Below, piece by piece: positions 9,130-17,654 of a stretch of 64,000 bases of DNA (the first letter of the stretch is position 1; every line of letters starts with the position of its first letter). The DNA lies in assembly GCA_963742315.1 (NCBI GenBank), contig CAVULE010000015.1, positions 124,001 to 188,000 of the forward strand, given 5' to 3'. The notes under the pieces are model-generated. The model made no database searches. It had not been told where the DNA came from and worked only from the letters and a program-made list of their open reading frames with translations. The DNA comes from AV69 sp963742315 (GTDB taxonomy: Bacteria > Verrucomicrobiota > Verrucomicrobiia > Chthoniobacterales > UBA10450). The translations under genes were made by a program, and so were the position numbers.

Positions 9130-10211
9130 AGCCGCCGGGATTGTATTCCGAATTCGTGAGACGCTTTTTTCTCGTGATCGAGCAACCATTTCTTCCGCCA
9201 CAGGCCGCCCCCGTAACCACAGAGCGATCCATCCGCTCGAATAACGCGATGGCACGGGATAATGATACAGATCATGTTGTCGCCATTGGCGCGTCCGACC
9301 GCGCGGCGCATCTCGACGTCGCCGAGTTTCTTCGCCATCCAGGAATAAGAGCGCGTTTCGCCGGTTGGAATTGAACGCAACAGTTCCCAGGCACGAAGTT
9401 GAAACGGCGAACCAACCGGCGCCAGCGGAACATTGAACCGGAGATTCTTTCCCGAAAAATAATCGACCAATTCAGAACGAACCGCATCGAGATGCCGGTG
9501 TTCACCGGGAACGACATTGGTCCGAAGCCGCTGTCGCAAGATCGACAGCTCGCGCTCCATCGCACGTCGATCAACGAACTCGAGCAAACGCAGCCCTTCA
9601 TCGTCCGCAATCGCTAGCATCGCGCCGAGGGGAGTTTCAATCCGTTCGGCAAACAAACCGCCCTGCGCCTTTGCCGCGGTCGGTGGTTCCCCAAAAATCC
9701 GGGTGAAAGCGTCGCGAAAACCGCTTTCTGATTCAAAACCACTTCCATTTCGCACATCACCCACGCGCTCACCTTTTCGCACTTCACGCAAGGCGAGCCC
9801 CATCCGGCGGGCGCGATGATAGGCCTGGAAAGTCATTCCATAATGACGTTTGAATTGCCGTCTCGCGGTTGACGGATCGATCGACATGGCTGCGAGTTCC
9901 TTATCCGTCAGGCGACCATCGGGCGCCCGATCCACTTCCGCGCGCAAACGTGCAATTAGTTTCGGCGGCGGCTGATCCGGATCCATCGGATGACAGCGCA
10001 GACACGGGCGATATCCGCTCTGCAACGCTTCGCTCGGCGTCGCAAAAAAATCTACGTTCATACGCTCCGGTTTTTTTGCGGTACAAGTTGGCCGGCAGAA
10101 AATTCCGGTCGTTCGCACCCCGGCATAAAAGATTCCTTCGAAACTCGAATCGCGATTGACCAAGGCGCGATACATCGTATCCGGTGGCGGAAGAAGCTCG
10201 GGCATTTTCAT
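9120..10211 (-). CDS. ada: Ada: bifunctional methyl-DNA sensor / O6-methylguanine-DNA methyltransferase
   Basis: About 363 aa (E. coli Ada 354). The domain order is complete: N-terminal Ada zinc domain with FCRPTC and YRPCLRCHP supplying four Cys, an AraC-type helix-turn-helix (LTDKELAAMSIDPSTARRQFKRHYG), and a C-terminal methyltransferase with active site IIPCHRVI plus the GGLWRKKWLLDHE tail. It repairs alkylated DNA and activates the adaptive response after self-methylation. The ATG at 10211 overlaps the TGA of the upstream DUF1203 gene (ATGA), supporting this start over the longer one at 10238. Confidence 0.95.
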   Translation of the reverse strand: MKMPELLPPPDTMYRALVNRDSSFEGIFYAGVRTTGIFCRPTCTAKKPERMNVDFFATPSEALQSGYRPCLRCHPMDPDQPPPKLIARLRAEVDRAPDGRLTDKELAAMSIDPSTARRQFKRHYGMTFQAYHRARRMGLALREVRKGERVGDVRNGSGFESESGFRDAFTRIFGEPPTAAKAQGGLFAERIETPLGAMLAIADDEGLRLLEFVDRRAMERELSILRQRLRTNVVPGEHRHLDAVRSELVDYFSGKNLRFNVPLAPVGSPFQLRAWELLRSIPTGETRSYSWMAKKLGDVEMRRAVGRANGDNMICIIIPCHRVIRADGSLCGYGGGLWRKKWLLDHEKKASHEFGIQSRRLKT

Positions 10212-10675
10212 AGGCGTTGAATGCGAAAGGTGTAACAACCGTGAGTTGCGCTGCGTGCGTCCACGAAAGCAGTCTCGGGTTTCTGAAAGAGCTTTTCAAT
10301 GATCGCTTCGGGCGCGATGCCATTCACCACTTCGGCATCGATCATATCGTAATTTGCACTGTACGCTCGCATGACTCGGCCCTTGTGAAAGTCCGGAGGG
10401 AATTCGTCCGTGGCGCCGTAGCGCTCGCAGGATTCTGCATGCACAAAGATCGGTCCGCTTTCCGAATACGGGTGACCGGTAGGAATGGCGGCATAGGGAA
10501 AAAGAATCATGCGCTCGCCGGGACGGGCCCATCGCAGACAGTGGCGACATGGAAAACCATTCGGCGAGTTCGCGACAACCATCACGTGGTCGGGTGCGCC
10601 ACTCGCGGCCGTCCGCCGTGCCGTCAATGCGATCTCGGTCGCGAGAGGAACGATGCGAAAGTTTGAACTCTTCAT
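10208..10675 (-). CDS. DUF1203 family protein
   Basis: 155 aa from the ATG at 10675. An upstream extension in frame is low-quality and overlaps a repeat. The sequence contains FPCRHCLRWARPGERMILFPYAAI and the conserved AESCERYGATDEFPPDF and RAYSANYDMIDAEVV blocks of DUF1203. Members are small proteins of unknown function with a Cys pair (PCRHC) that could bind metal. It is translationally coupled to ada through an ATGA overlap, so an indirect link to DNA damage is possible but unproven. Confidence 0.75.
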   Translation of the reverse strand: MKSSNFRIVPLATEIALTARRTAASGAPDHVMVVANSPNGFPCRHCLRWARPGERMILFPYAAIPTGHPYSESGPIFVHAESCERYGATDEFPPDFHKGRVMRAYSANYDMIDAEVVNGIAPEAIIEKLFQKPETAFVDARSATHGCYTFRIQRL

Positions 10676-10789
10676 GACAAAACCATAGGACGTGAGGGCT
10701 ACTTCGCATCGACGGAATTCAGGCACTGAATTCAGCCGTAGCGGCGGTCTATAACCGTTGAACCTAAATTTGGAACAAATCCTTCCTTG

Positions 10790-10810
10790 ATCCGCGTAAT
10801 CCGCGGTTAA
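10790..10810. repeat. 21-bp dispersed repeat, copy 1
   Basis: A 21-base sequence containing the core CCGCGTAATCCGCGG occurs identically here and at 21046-21066. Both copies lie just upstream of a plus-strand gene (the Asp-box protein here, KMO at the other site). It contains two CCGCG-type half sites and an internal near-palindrome. Confidence 0.6.
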
Positions 10811-10822
10811 GAGTCTTAACAA

Positions 10823-11983
10823 ATGAGCAGAGTACGAGTATTAGCTGGAACACGTAAGGGCGCGTTCATCCTGATATCGGACGGGAAGCGCAAGAACTGG
10901 AAAGTGTTCGGCCCATATTTTGCCGGGTGGGAAATTTATCACATGAAAGGATCGCCGGTTGATCAGAACCGGATTTACGCGTCACAAACCAGCGCATGGT
11001 TCGGACAAATCGTCCAGCGCTCCGATGACGGCGGTGAAAGCTGGAACACGCCGGGCGGCGGGCCGGCGACAAACCCGGAGGGAATGCCGATGGGTGAGAG
11101 CAACAAATTCGTTTACGACGGCGTGCCGGGCACGCATCAGTGGTACGATGGGACGCAGCACCCCTGGGAGTTCAAGCGCGTCTGGCATCTTGAGCCATCG
11201 TTGCAGGACCCTGATCACGTCTTTGCGGGCGTGGAAGATGCCGCGCTATTCCAATCAAAGGACGGCGGCGCGACATGGCAGGAGTTATCGGGGCTGCGCA
11301 AACACGATACCGGCCCGAAGTGGCAGCCAGGCGCAGGTGGAATGTGTTTGCACACGATTCTCCTCGATCAAAAGAATCCGGGACGAATATCCGTCGCAAT
11401 CTCCGCCGCGGGCGCCTTTCGTAGTGATGACGGCGGGGAAACGTGGAAGCCAATCAATCGAGGTTTGCACTCGCAATTCATGCCCGATCCAACGGCAGAG
11501 GTTGGGCACTGCGTGCACCGGATCGCGATGCATCCGTCCAAACCCGACACGCTTTTCATGCAAAAACATTGGGACGTGATGCGGAGTGACAACGCAGGCG
11601 ATTCCTGGCGCGAGGTGAGCGGGAATTTGCCGAGCGACTTCGGATTTCCGATTGACGTGCATGCGCACGAACCCGAAACCATCTACGTCGTCCCGATTAA
11701 GAGCGACTCCGAACATTTTCCGCCCGATGGCAAACTGCGAGTCTACCGCAGCCGCACAGGCGGCAATGAGTGGCAAGAACTCACCAACGGTCTGCCGCAA
11801 CGCGATTGCTACGTCAACGTGCTACGCGACGCCATGTCCGTCGATACGCTTGATCCATGCGGTATTTACTTCGGGACAACCGGAGGTCAGGTTTACGCAT
11901 CGGCCGATGGCGGTGACTCGTGGAGTCCAATCGTGCGCGATCTTCCCGCAGTTCTCTCGGTAGAAGTGCAGACGTTATCCTGA
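10823..11983 (+). CDS. Asp-box / BNR-repeat beta-propeller protein (sialidase-like fold)
   Basis: 386 aa with at least six Asp-box motifs of the S-x-D-x-G-x-x-W type: QRSDDGGESW, FQSKDGGATW, FRSDDGGETW, MRSDNAGDSW, YRSRTGGNEW and YASADGGDSW. They are spread through the chain as expected for a six- or seven-bladed propeller. No signal peptide is visible, so it is probably cytoplasmic. The catalytic residues of true sialidases cannot be identified, so an enzymatic function should not be assumed. It is followed by a MoaD/ThiS-like carrier gene 143 bases downstream, a possibly meaningful pairing. Confidence 0.8.
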   Translation: MSRVRVLAGTRKGAFILISDGKRKNWKVFGPYFAGWEIYHMKGSPVDQNRIYASQTSAWFGQIVQRSDDGGESWNTPGGGPATNPEGMPMGESNKFVYDGVPGTHQWYDGTQHPWEFKRVWHLEPSLQDPDHVFAGVEDAALFQSKDGGATWQELSGLRKHDTGPKWQPGAGGMCLHTILLDQKNPGRISVAISAAGAFRSDDGGETWKPINRGLHSQFMPDPTAEVGHCVHRIAMHPSKPDTLFMQKHWDVMRSDNAGDSWREVSGNLPSDFGFPIDVHAHEPETIYVVPIKSDSEHFPPDGKLRVYRSRTGGNEWQELTNGLPQRDCYVNVLRDAMSVDTLDPCGIYFGTTGGQVYASADGGDSWSPIVRDLPAVLSVEVQTLS

Positions 11984-11999
11984 AGAAGGCAAATCCCAG

Positions 12000-12122
12000 G
12001 CACCAAATCCCAAACAAGTTCCAATGATCAAATCCCAAACCAGGCGAGAGTCTGTCTTGCCATTTTTTGGATTGTGATTTGAAATTTGTTTGGAACTTGT
12101 GTCTTGGTTATTGGGATTTCGA
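12000..12122. repeat. Imperfect inverted repeat made of CAAATCCCAA-type words
   Basis: The gap between the Asp-box gene and the MoaD-like gene is built of repeated words. CCAAATCCCAAACAAGTTCC near 12002-12022 is answered by GGAACTTG and TTGGTTATTGGGATTT near 12090-12119 in inverse orientation. It looks like a degenerate dispersed intergenic repeat rather than a coding segment. Confidence 0.45.
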
Positions 12123-12126
12123 TTTC

Positions 12127-12423
12127 ATGATTCGCGTCGTTCTTCCTCATCATCTTCGCACGCTCGCGCACGTGGGTGATGAAATACACGTTGATCTCAA
12201 CGGCTCAGCGACGGTGTGCGCAATAATCGACGCGATTGAAGAAAAATATCCAATGCTGCGCGGCACCATCCGCGATCACGAAACACAAAAGCGCCGGCCA
12301 CTGGTGAGATTCTTTGCCTGTGGCGAAGACATCTCCCACGCTCCACTTGATACTCCCCTACCCGATCCGATTGCAAGAGGCACCGAACCCTTCTTTATCA
12401 TGGGCGCTATCGCCGGAGGATAG
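12127..12423 (+). CDS. MoaD/ThiS-family ubiquitin-like sulfur carrier protein
   Basis: 98 aa from the ATG at 12127. An in-frame start at 12067 lies inside the intergenic repeat and is unlikely. The beta-grasp pattern begins MIRVVLPHHLRTLAHVGDEIHVD, continues TVCAIIDAIEEKYPMLRG, and ends ...FIMGAIAGG. A terminal Gly-Gly is the hallmark of carriers activated by E1-like enzymes (MoaD, ThiS, SAMP-like). No thiF/moeB or moaE neighbour is present. A role in molybdopterin synthesis is possible, but so is a specialised function with the adjacent Asp-box protein. Confidence 0.8.
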   Translation: MIRVVLPHHLRTLAHVGDEIHVDLNGSATVCAIIDAIEEKYPMLRGTIRDHETQKRRPLVRFFACGEDISHAPLDTPLPDPIARGTEPFFIMGAIAGG

Positions 12424-12454
12424 GTTATCAGACTGTCGTTTGCGTGCCCCGCTC

Positions 12455-13303
12455 GTGAAACTCACGACGTTCCTGTTGGTGGCTCTAACGCAGATCGCAG
12501 CGGTTGCTCATCAAGCAACAGCCATCACCCCTGAGATTGTCGTTGTTCCGAGCGGCGCGCTTCAGTTGAAAGCTTTACTTTGGCTACCAGAAAATGGCGG
12601 CCCTTTTCCCGCGGTGCTGTTCAATCACGGCTCCGGCAGTTCTGACGCGATGCATACCGGTCCATTCGTGATCACCGAGGCAGCGGAAAGACTTGGTCCG
12701 ATATTCGTCAAGCACGGCTACGCCTTTCTTTACCTTTTTCGGCGCGGGCAAGGACTCTCTGCAGATCAGGGCGATTTCATACAAAAACTTTTGCAGCGCG
12801 AGAAAATGGCGAACGGCGAAGAAGCTCGAAAGAGTCTGCAGTTTCGTTTGCTCACTACCGACCACCTGGATGACGTGATCGCCGGTCTGTCGTTCTTGAC
12901 AAAACTGCCTCGCGTCGACGCTAACCGCATTGCAATAGCTGGGCACTCCTTTGGCGGCCAGCTGAGCTTGCTTGCGGCCGAGCGCGACAGCAGCGTGCGC
13001 GCCGCCGTCACTTTTGGAGCAGCCGCCGGCTCATGGGAAGATTGGCCGGAGCTTCGCGAGCGCTTGTTAAGTGCAGTCCGCAAGACGGGCGCTCCGTTGA
13101 TGCTCATCCACGCGTCCAACGATTACTCGATCGCCCCTGGCAACGCGATGGCGGCAGAGCGCAAGCGGATGGGCAAGCCACCGGTCCTGAAAATTTATCC
13201 GGCAATCGGCAAGACGTCGGAGGAAGGCCACAATTTTGTGTACTCGGCGGTGGATCGTTGGGAAACCGACGTCTTCAAATTCCTGGATGCGAATGTTCAT
13301 TGA
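12455..13303 (+). CDS. Secreted alpha/beta hydrolase (dienelactone hydrolase-like)
   Basis: 282 aa from a GTG at 12455, giving a clear signal peptide (KLTTFLLVALTQIAAVAHQATA). A start further upstream would overlap the MoaD-like gene. The serine hydrolase fold shows the oxyanion region FNHGSGS, nucleophile elbow AGHSFGG, an acid in IHASNDYS and a His in EEGHNF. It probably acts in the periplasm on an ester or peptide. It is the only alpha/beta hydrolase near the kynurenine genes, but the export signal argues against it being the missing cytosolic formamidase. Confidence 0.8.
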   Translation: MKLTTFLLVALTQIAAVAHQATAITPEIVVVPSGALQLKALLWLPENGGPFPAVLFNHGSGSSDAMHTGPFVITEAAERLGPIFVKHGYAFLYLFRRGQGLSADQGDFIQKLLQREKMANGEEARKSLQFRLLTTDHLDDVIAGLSFLTKLPRVDANRIAIAGHSFGGQLSLLAAERDSSVRAAVTFGAAAGSWEDWPELRERLLSAVRKTGAPLMLIHASNDYSIAPGNAMAAERKRMGKPPVLKIYPAIGKTSEEGHNFVYSAVDRWETDVFKFLDANVH

Positions 13304-13350
13304 CTGTGACCGACGACTGCTAATCTGTATGCCAAAGGAAACAGAAAATC

Positions 13351-13656
13351 ATGTGTCGAAACATCAAAACCCTTCATAACTTCGCCCCGCCGGCGACGGA
13401 GGAAGAGATCCGGGCGTCTTCCCTTCAGTTCGTTCGAAAACTGAGCGGATTTATCAAACCCTCGAAAGCAAATGAGGACGTCTTTAATCGGGCGGTCGAA
13501 AAAGTGACGCTGGCTGCGCAGGAATTGCTCGATTCATTGGTCACCAATGCGCCACCGCGCGATCGAGAAACAGAGGCGATCAAAGGTCGCGCACGATCGG
13601 CAAAACGTTTTGGCGTTGCTCCAGTCGCGATGATGGCCAGCCACAACCACGACTAA
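13351..13656 (+). CDS. DUF2277 family protein
   Basis: 101-aa small protein starting MCRNIKTLHNFAPPATEEEIRA, the invariant opening of DUF2277, and ending in RSAKRFG. No membrane segment or signal is visible and no function is known for the family. It precedes the GFA gene by two bases and so is probably in one transcript with GFA and RidA. Confidence 0.85.
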   Translation: MCRNIKTLHNFAPPATEEEIRASSLQFVRKLSGFIKPSKANEDVFNRAVEKVTLAAQELLDSLVTNAPPRDRETEAIKGRARSAKRFGVAPVAMMASHNHD

Positions 13657-13658
13657 AA

Positions 13659-14069
13659 ATGTCCGCGCCTTTTACCGGCGGATGCGACTGCGGCGCGATT
13701 CGCTACGAAGTCACCGCCAGGCCGATTATGATGTTCAATTGCCACTGTCGCGATTGTCAGAAGACGACCGGCGGTGCCTATACGCCCGTGTTTTATGTGC
13801 CGGCAAACGCGTTCAAGATAACCAAAGGAACGCCGAAGTATTACAAAACGACGAGCGAGATGGTCGGCGACAACATCCGCGGATTTTGTCCGAAATGCGG
13901 TTCACGACTGTTCGGCGGTAAAGGCGAATTCGGACAAGGTATCGCTGCCGGGACCTTGGACGACCCGAGTGTGTATAAACCGCAGCACGACATGTGGACA
14001 ACAGATGCGCAGCCGTGGGACGCGATGGATTCCAAATTGCCAAAATTTGAGAAATACGCCCCAGGTTAA
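13659..14069 (+). CDS. GFA family zinc-binding protein (CENP-V / Gfa fold)
   Basis: 136 aa with the characteristic zinc ligands: GGCDCGAIRYEV, FNCHCRDCQKTTGG and GFCPKCGSRLFGG. The family includes the S-(hydroxymethyl)glutathione synthase Gfa, but most members have no proven activity, so a formaldehyde role should not be assumed. It lies between DUF2277 (2-base gap) and the RidA gene, whose ATG overlaps the TAA stop here (TAATG). A second GFA paralogue is at 20567-20974. Confidence 0.88.
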   Translation: MSAPFTGGCDCGAIRYEVTARPIMMFNCHCRDCQKTTGGAYTPVFYVPANAFKITKGTPKYYKTTSEMVGDNIRGFCPKCGSRLFGGKGEFGQGIAAGTLDDPSVYKPQHDMWTTDAQPWDAMDSKLPKFEKYAPG

Positions 14070-14494
14070 TGAGCGAAACATTCGAAAGCTCGCGCGCGCC
14101 CGAGCCGGTCGGCGCATTTCCACATGCCAAGCGTGTCGGCAACTTGCTCTTCCTTTCCGGAATCGGACCGCGCGTTCGCGGCAGCAAGGAAATTCCCGGC
14201 GTCAGGCTCGACGCCGCCGGTAATATCCTGAGTTACGACATCGAAAAACAATGTCGCGCTGTATTTGAAAATGTGCGGCTCGTGCTGGAAGACGCCGGCG
14301 CGAACTGGAACGACATTGTCGATGTCACCGTCTTTCTCACCAACATGAAGAAGGATTTCCCAATTTACAATCGGCTTTACGCCGAACATTTCGCTGGTGA
14401 TGGCAAACCAAATCCGACACGCACAACGATTGAAGTCACCGCACTACCCACGCCCATCGCGATCGAGCTCAAAGTAATCGCCGCTGTGGCGTGA
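14069..14494 (+). CDS. RidA-family protein, probable 2-aminomuconate deaminase
   Basis: 141-aa YjgF/YER057c/UK114-fold protein. It shows the family pattern FLSGIGPR near residue 30, EKQCRAVFENVRLVLEDAGANWNDIVDVTVFLTNM in the middle, and PTRTTIEVTALP near the end with the conserved Arg. The GPRVRGSKEIPGV insertion and its setting between an aminomuconate-semialdehyde dehydrogenase and kynureninase point to 2-aminomuconate deaminase (AmnD/NbaF type) rather than a generic imine deaminase. Translationally coupled to the GFA gene upstream. Confidence 0.82.
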   Translation: MSETFESSRAPEPVGAFPHAKRVGNLLFLSGIGPRVRGSKEIPGVRLDAAGNILSYDIEKQCRAVFENVRLVLEDAGANWNDIVDVTVFLTNMKKDFPIYNRLYAEHFAGDGKPNPTRTTIEVTALPTPIAIELKVIAAVA

Positions 14495-14498
14495 GTCC

Positions 14499-14625
14499 GG
14501 GGAGCGCAGGCTGCCAGCCTGCCCGTCTCGGCAGCTTGCCGAGACACTTTTAAATTGCTGTTTCGCTTCGCGAGAATGTTGCCGGCAAGCTGCCGACAAC
14601 TGCGGGCTAGCAGCCCGCGCTCCCC
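14499..14625. repeat. Nested four-hairpin inverted-repeat element
   Basis: 127-bp element. The outer arms 14499-14522 and 14602-14625 are inverted copies of each other with three mismatches, and each is itself a hairpin (GCAGGCT/AGCCTGC and GCGGGCT/AGCCCGC). Inside lie a second hairpin GTCTCGGCA / TGCCGAGAC at 14525-14545 and its inverted partner near 14579-14600. The architecture (two pairs of palindromes arranged as an inverted repeat) is REPIN/MITE-like. Confidence 0.7.
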
Positions 14626-14697
14626 CAACCCAACGACGGCTCGATTTCGTCCTTGCGAATTGAACGTTGAACTTCGACTGCTGATACTAATCGTTGC

Positions 14698-15165
14698 TTG
14701 AGCATTCCTTTTCGTATCCTCGCCGCCGATCACACCGGCATTACGGTTTCAAATCTTGAGCGATCGCTCGCTTTCTGGCGCGATGTGCTCGGCTTCGAGC
14801 TTTCTCATCGCGCGCATCAAGCCGGTGAACTCGCCGAGGAAATCACTGGCGTGCCCGACGCGGAGATTTCGCTCGCCGTTCTCAAAGCTCCCGGACACAA
14901 AATCGAGTTGCTTCAGTACTTGGCGCCAGCAAATCGAAGACAGCATAACGAACTTCGGCCGTGTGACGTCGGATCGGTGCACGTCGCGCTAACAGTCGAT
15001 AATCTCGACGCGGTTTTAGAAAAGATTGCAGCGTCTGGTTGGAAAGCTGGCCGCAAACCGCAAACGCTTACGACCGGGCCGAACGCCGGAAAACGTGTGA
15101 TCTATGTTCGCGATCCGGATGGAACAACAATTGAATTCATGCAGTCGCCGGCTCAAAGCGGTTGA
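14698..15165 (+). CDS. VOC (glyoxalase/dioxygenase-fold) family protein
   Basis: 155 aa from a TTG start. Two beta-alpha-beta-beta-beta modules are visible, with likely metal ligands His in AADHTGITV, Glu in KIELLQY, His in SVHVALTV and Glu in TTIEFMQ. This H-E-H-E set is typical of glyoxalase I, methylmalonyl-CoA epimerase and extradiol dioxygenase relatives. It sits between the RidA deaminase and kynureninase, so a step in aromatic or amino-acid catabolism is possible. The substrate cannot be inferred. Confidence 0.8.
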   Translation: MSIPFRILAADHTGITVSNLERSLAFWRDVLGFELSHRAHQAGELAEEITGVPDAEISLAVLKAPGHKIELLQYLAPANRRQHNELRPCDVGSVHVALTVDNLDAVLEKIAASGWKAGRKPQTLTTGPNAGKRVIYVRDPDGTTIEFMQSPAQSG

Positions 15166-15227
15166 TTCTTCGGAATTAAGCCTTGGACGTTCAGCGCGGT
15201 GCGTTGAATCTTTGGAAAATAGAACGC

Positions 15228-16499
15228 ATGCAGTTTTCAAATAACGAAGATTTTGCGAAACAGCTCGATGCCCAGGATTCACTGCACGTTTTCCGCGAAA
15301 AATTTCACTTGCCCGCCAACAGCGGCGGCGCGCCGCTGATTTATTTCGCGGGCAATTCCCTTGGCTTGATGCCGAAGTACGCGAGAGCCGTCGTGGAACA
15401 GGAATTGGATGACTGGGCAGACCTTGGCGTGGATGCACATCTTAAGGCGAAAACGCCGTGGTATTCATATCACGAAACATTGCGAGAGCCTGCGGCGCGA
15501 CTGGTTGGAGCGCAGCCCATCGAAGTGATCTGCATGAACAGCCTCACGGTGAACTTGCACCTGATGATGGCCACATTTTATCGCCCAACGAAATCACGTT
15601 TCAAAATCCTGATGGAGGATCCGGCGTTCCCTTCCGATAGCTACGCGATCAAAACACAGATAATTCATCACGGGCTTGATCCAAAAGACGCGCTGATTCT
15701 GGCGGGGCCGCGCAGTGGCGAGTTTACCGTGCGAACCGAAGAGATCCTCGATCTAATCGAAAAGCATGCCGAGGGGCTTGCGGTTGTATTAGTCGGCGGT
15801 GTGAATTTTTTTACCGGTCAGTTCTTCGATATTCCGACGATTACGGCGGCAGCTCAGAAACACGGAATTAGAGTCGGTGTTGATCTCGCCCATGCTATCG
15901 GCAACGTGCCGCTATCGTTGCATGACTGGAACGTCGACTTCGCGGTTTGGTGTTCCTATAAATACCTCAACGCCGGTCCCGGCGCGGTCGCAGGCGCCTT
16001 TGTCCATGAGCGACATGCTACCAACACGAACTTGCCGCGTCTGGCCGGTTGGTTTGGCAATAATCCGAACACACGCTTTCGCTTGCACCTCGAGCCGGAA
16101 TTCATTCCGGTTGCTTCAGCCGACGGATGGCAAATCAGTAATCCACCGATTCTATCAATGGCGCCGCTGCGCGCTTCCCTTGCCATTTTCCAAGAGGCTG
16201 GAATGGAGGCGCTCCGACAAAAGTCGATTAAGCTAACCAATTATCTCCAATTCTTGTTAGAAAATGGAGGCGCAGGAAAGCCGTTTCACACAATTACGCC
16301 ACGAGAAGCTAGCGAACGCGGTTGCCAGTTATCGATCCAGGCGCGCGAACATCCCAAAGAACTATTCGCCAAACTCGAAGCCGCCGGCGTGAAATGCGAT
16401 TTCCGCGAACCGAACGTGATTCGCGCGGCGCCGGCGCCGCTTTACAACACTTTTCATGAAGTGTGGCGTTTCGCCAACATTCTACGCGGCAGTAACTGA
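15228..16499 (+). CDS. kynU: Kynureninase
   Basis: 423 aa from the ATG at 15228 (a TTG at 15183 would add 15 residues). PLP-dependent hydrolase that cleaves (3-hydroxy)kynurenine to (3-hydroxy)anthranilate plus alanine. The motifs FAGNSLGLMPK near the N-terminus, VGVDLAHAIGNVPL with the PLP-binding Asp, and WCSYKYLNAGPGAVAGAFVHERH with the Schiff-base Lys (about residue 245) are specific for kynureninases. Flanked by the VOC gene and an AI-2E transporter. Part of the kynurenine region. Confidence 0.96.
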   Translation: MQFSNNEDFAKQLDAQDSLHVFREKFHLPANSGGAPLIYFAGNSLGLMPKYARAVVEQELDDWADLGVDAHLKAKTPWYSYHETLREPAARLVGAQPIEVICMNSLTVNLHLMMATFYRPTKSRFKILMEDPAFPSDSYAIKTQIIHHGLDPKDALILAGPRSGEFTVRTEEILDLIEKHAEGLAVVLVGGVNFFTGQFFDIPTITAAAQKHGIRVGVDLAHAIGNVPLSLHDWNVDFAVWCSYKYLNAGPGAVAGAFVHERHATNTNLPRLAGWFGNNPNTRFRLHLEPEFIPVASADGWQISNPPILSMAPLRASLAIFQEAGMEALRQKSIKLTNYLQFLLENGGAGKPFHTITPREASERGCQLSIQAREHPKELFAKLEAAGVKCDFREPNVIRAAPAPLYNTFHEVWRFANILRGSN

Positions 16500-16579
16500 C
16501 ATACCGTCCGGGAGAAGTTCGCCGCAGCTCTAAAAACATTGCTGATTGAGCCGTGCCCAGATAGCTGGCATGATTCAAA

Positions 16580-17566
16580 ATGACGCGCGCGACGCGATTT
16601 TCCTATCTTTTCCTCGTCGCCGTAATTGTGCTGGCGGCGGCGATCCATCTGGCCACGCCGCTGATAACAGTTCTCTTTTCCTATTTTGCTCTACGCAAAC
16701 TTTACTTTGGCAAAAGAAAATGGCTGTCCCTCCTGCTATTCTTCGTTGTCGTTTCTGCAACTCTCTACGGCTTGGGTTTTCTTATCAGACAGGCGTTCGT
16801 TGCCTTTCCCAAGATCGCAGCCGACTCGATTCCGCCACTTATCGCATACGCGCAAAGCCACGGGATCGAACTTCCCTTTTCAGACCTGGACAGCCTAAAA
16901 TCGGCCATCGTTGACGTGGTAAAAAACGAATTCCTGTTTGTTGGCAATTTCGCTCGAGCAGCTACCACACAACTTGCCTTCGTTTTAATAGGAATCGTAG
17001 TTGCGGTCAGCATGTTTTTGAATCCGCAGATCGAGAAGTCTTCCAAGCCGAAGAATCCGAGCCTGTTTACCGCGGTAACCGGAGAGATCAAAATCCGTTT
17101 TCAATTATTTTACCAAAGTTTTGAAACAGTCATGGGCGCTCAAATCCGGATTTCGGCGATAAATACGCTCTTGACGGCTGTATTCGTGCTCATCGTCTCG
17201 CTCAAGTACGGGGCTTTTGTGGTTGGTCTGACCTTTCTCTGCGGACTGTTGCCCATCGTGGGAAACCTGATCAGTAACGCAATTATCGTCGGCATCGCCT
17301 TTACAATGTCGCCGCGGCTGGCGATTGTCGCTCTCATCTTTTTGGTTGCAATTCATAAGCTGGAATATTTCCTGAATAGCAAAATCATCGGTGACGTTAT
17401 CAGAAATCCCGTCTGGCTTACGCTGCTCGCGCTGATCATTGGCGAGCGATTCATGGGAATACCAGGAATGATCCTGGCACCAGTCGTTCTGAATTACATC
17501 AAGGTTGAAGCCTCCAAGTGGCCGCCGCCGGATGCCATTCCTGCAAGCGGCGCTGTGCCCCGCTGA
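16580..17566 (+). CDS. AI-2E family transporter (PerM/YdiK-like)
   Basis: 328-aa polytopic membrane protein. Two N-terminal hydrophobic segments (YLFLVAVIVLAAAIHLATPL, LSLLLFFVVVSATLYGLGFL) are followed by a soluble stretch and a C-terminal block of about five segments with the family motifs LPIVGNLISN and IIGERFMGIPGMILAPVVL. The family includes proposed AI-2 exporters and Na+/H+ antiporters, so the substrate is unknown. An intrinsic terminator follows at 17602. Confidence 0.88.
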   Translation: MTRATRFSYLFLVAVIVLAAAIHLATPLITVLFSYFALRKLYFGKRKWLSLLLFFVVVSATLYGLGFLIRQAFVAFPKIAADSIPPLIAYAQSHGIELPFSDLDSLKSAIVDVVKNEFLFVGNFARAATTQLAFVLIGIVVAVSMFLNPQIEKSSKPKNPSLFTAVTGEIKIRFQLFYQSFETVMGAQIRISAINTLLTAVFVLIVSLKYGAFVVGLTFLCGLLPIVGNLISNAIIVGIAFTMSPRLAIVALIFLVAIHKLEYFLNSKIIGDVIRNPVWLTLLALIIGERFMGIPGMILAPVVLNYIKVEASKWPPPDAIPASGAVPR

Positions 17567-17601
17567 GCGGTTCGTCGGGCTCGGCGCGGACCCTTGTCAC
17601 C

Positions 17602-17620
17602 GGCCGACCTTCGGCCTTTT
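17602..17620 (+). terminator. Intrinsic terminator after AI-2E transporter gene
   Basis: Stem GGCCGA / TCGGCC with a three-base loop followed by TTTT, 36 bases after the transporter stop and before the convergent mobA end. A short but GC-rich hairpin with a T-run. Confidence 0.65.
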
Positions 17621-17654
17621 CCGATTACGCGCTTCCAACGAAACAATTTTTAGC

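Noticed and set aside
12314..12454. Longer N-terminus of the secreted hydrolase
   Set aside because: It would overlap the MoaD-like gene and lose the signal peptide; the GTG at 12455 fits better.
12455..13303. Secreted alpha/beta hydrolase as the missing kynurenine formamidase
   Set aside because: It carries a signal peptide, whereas the pathway is cytosolic, and it lacks the KynB metal-binding pattern.
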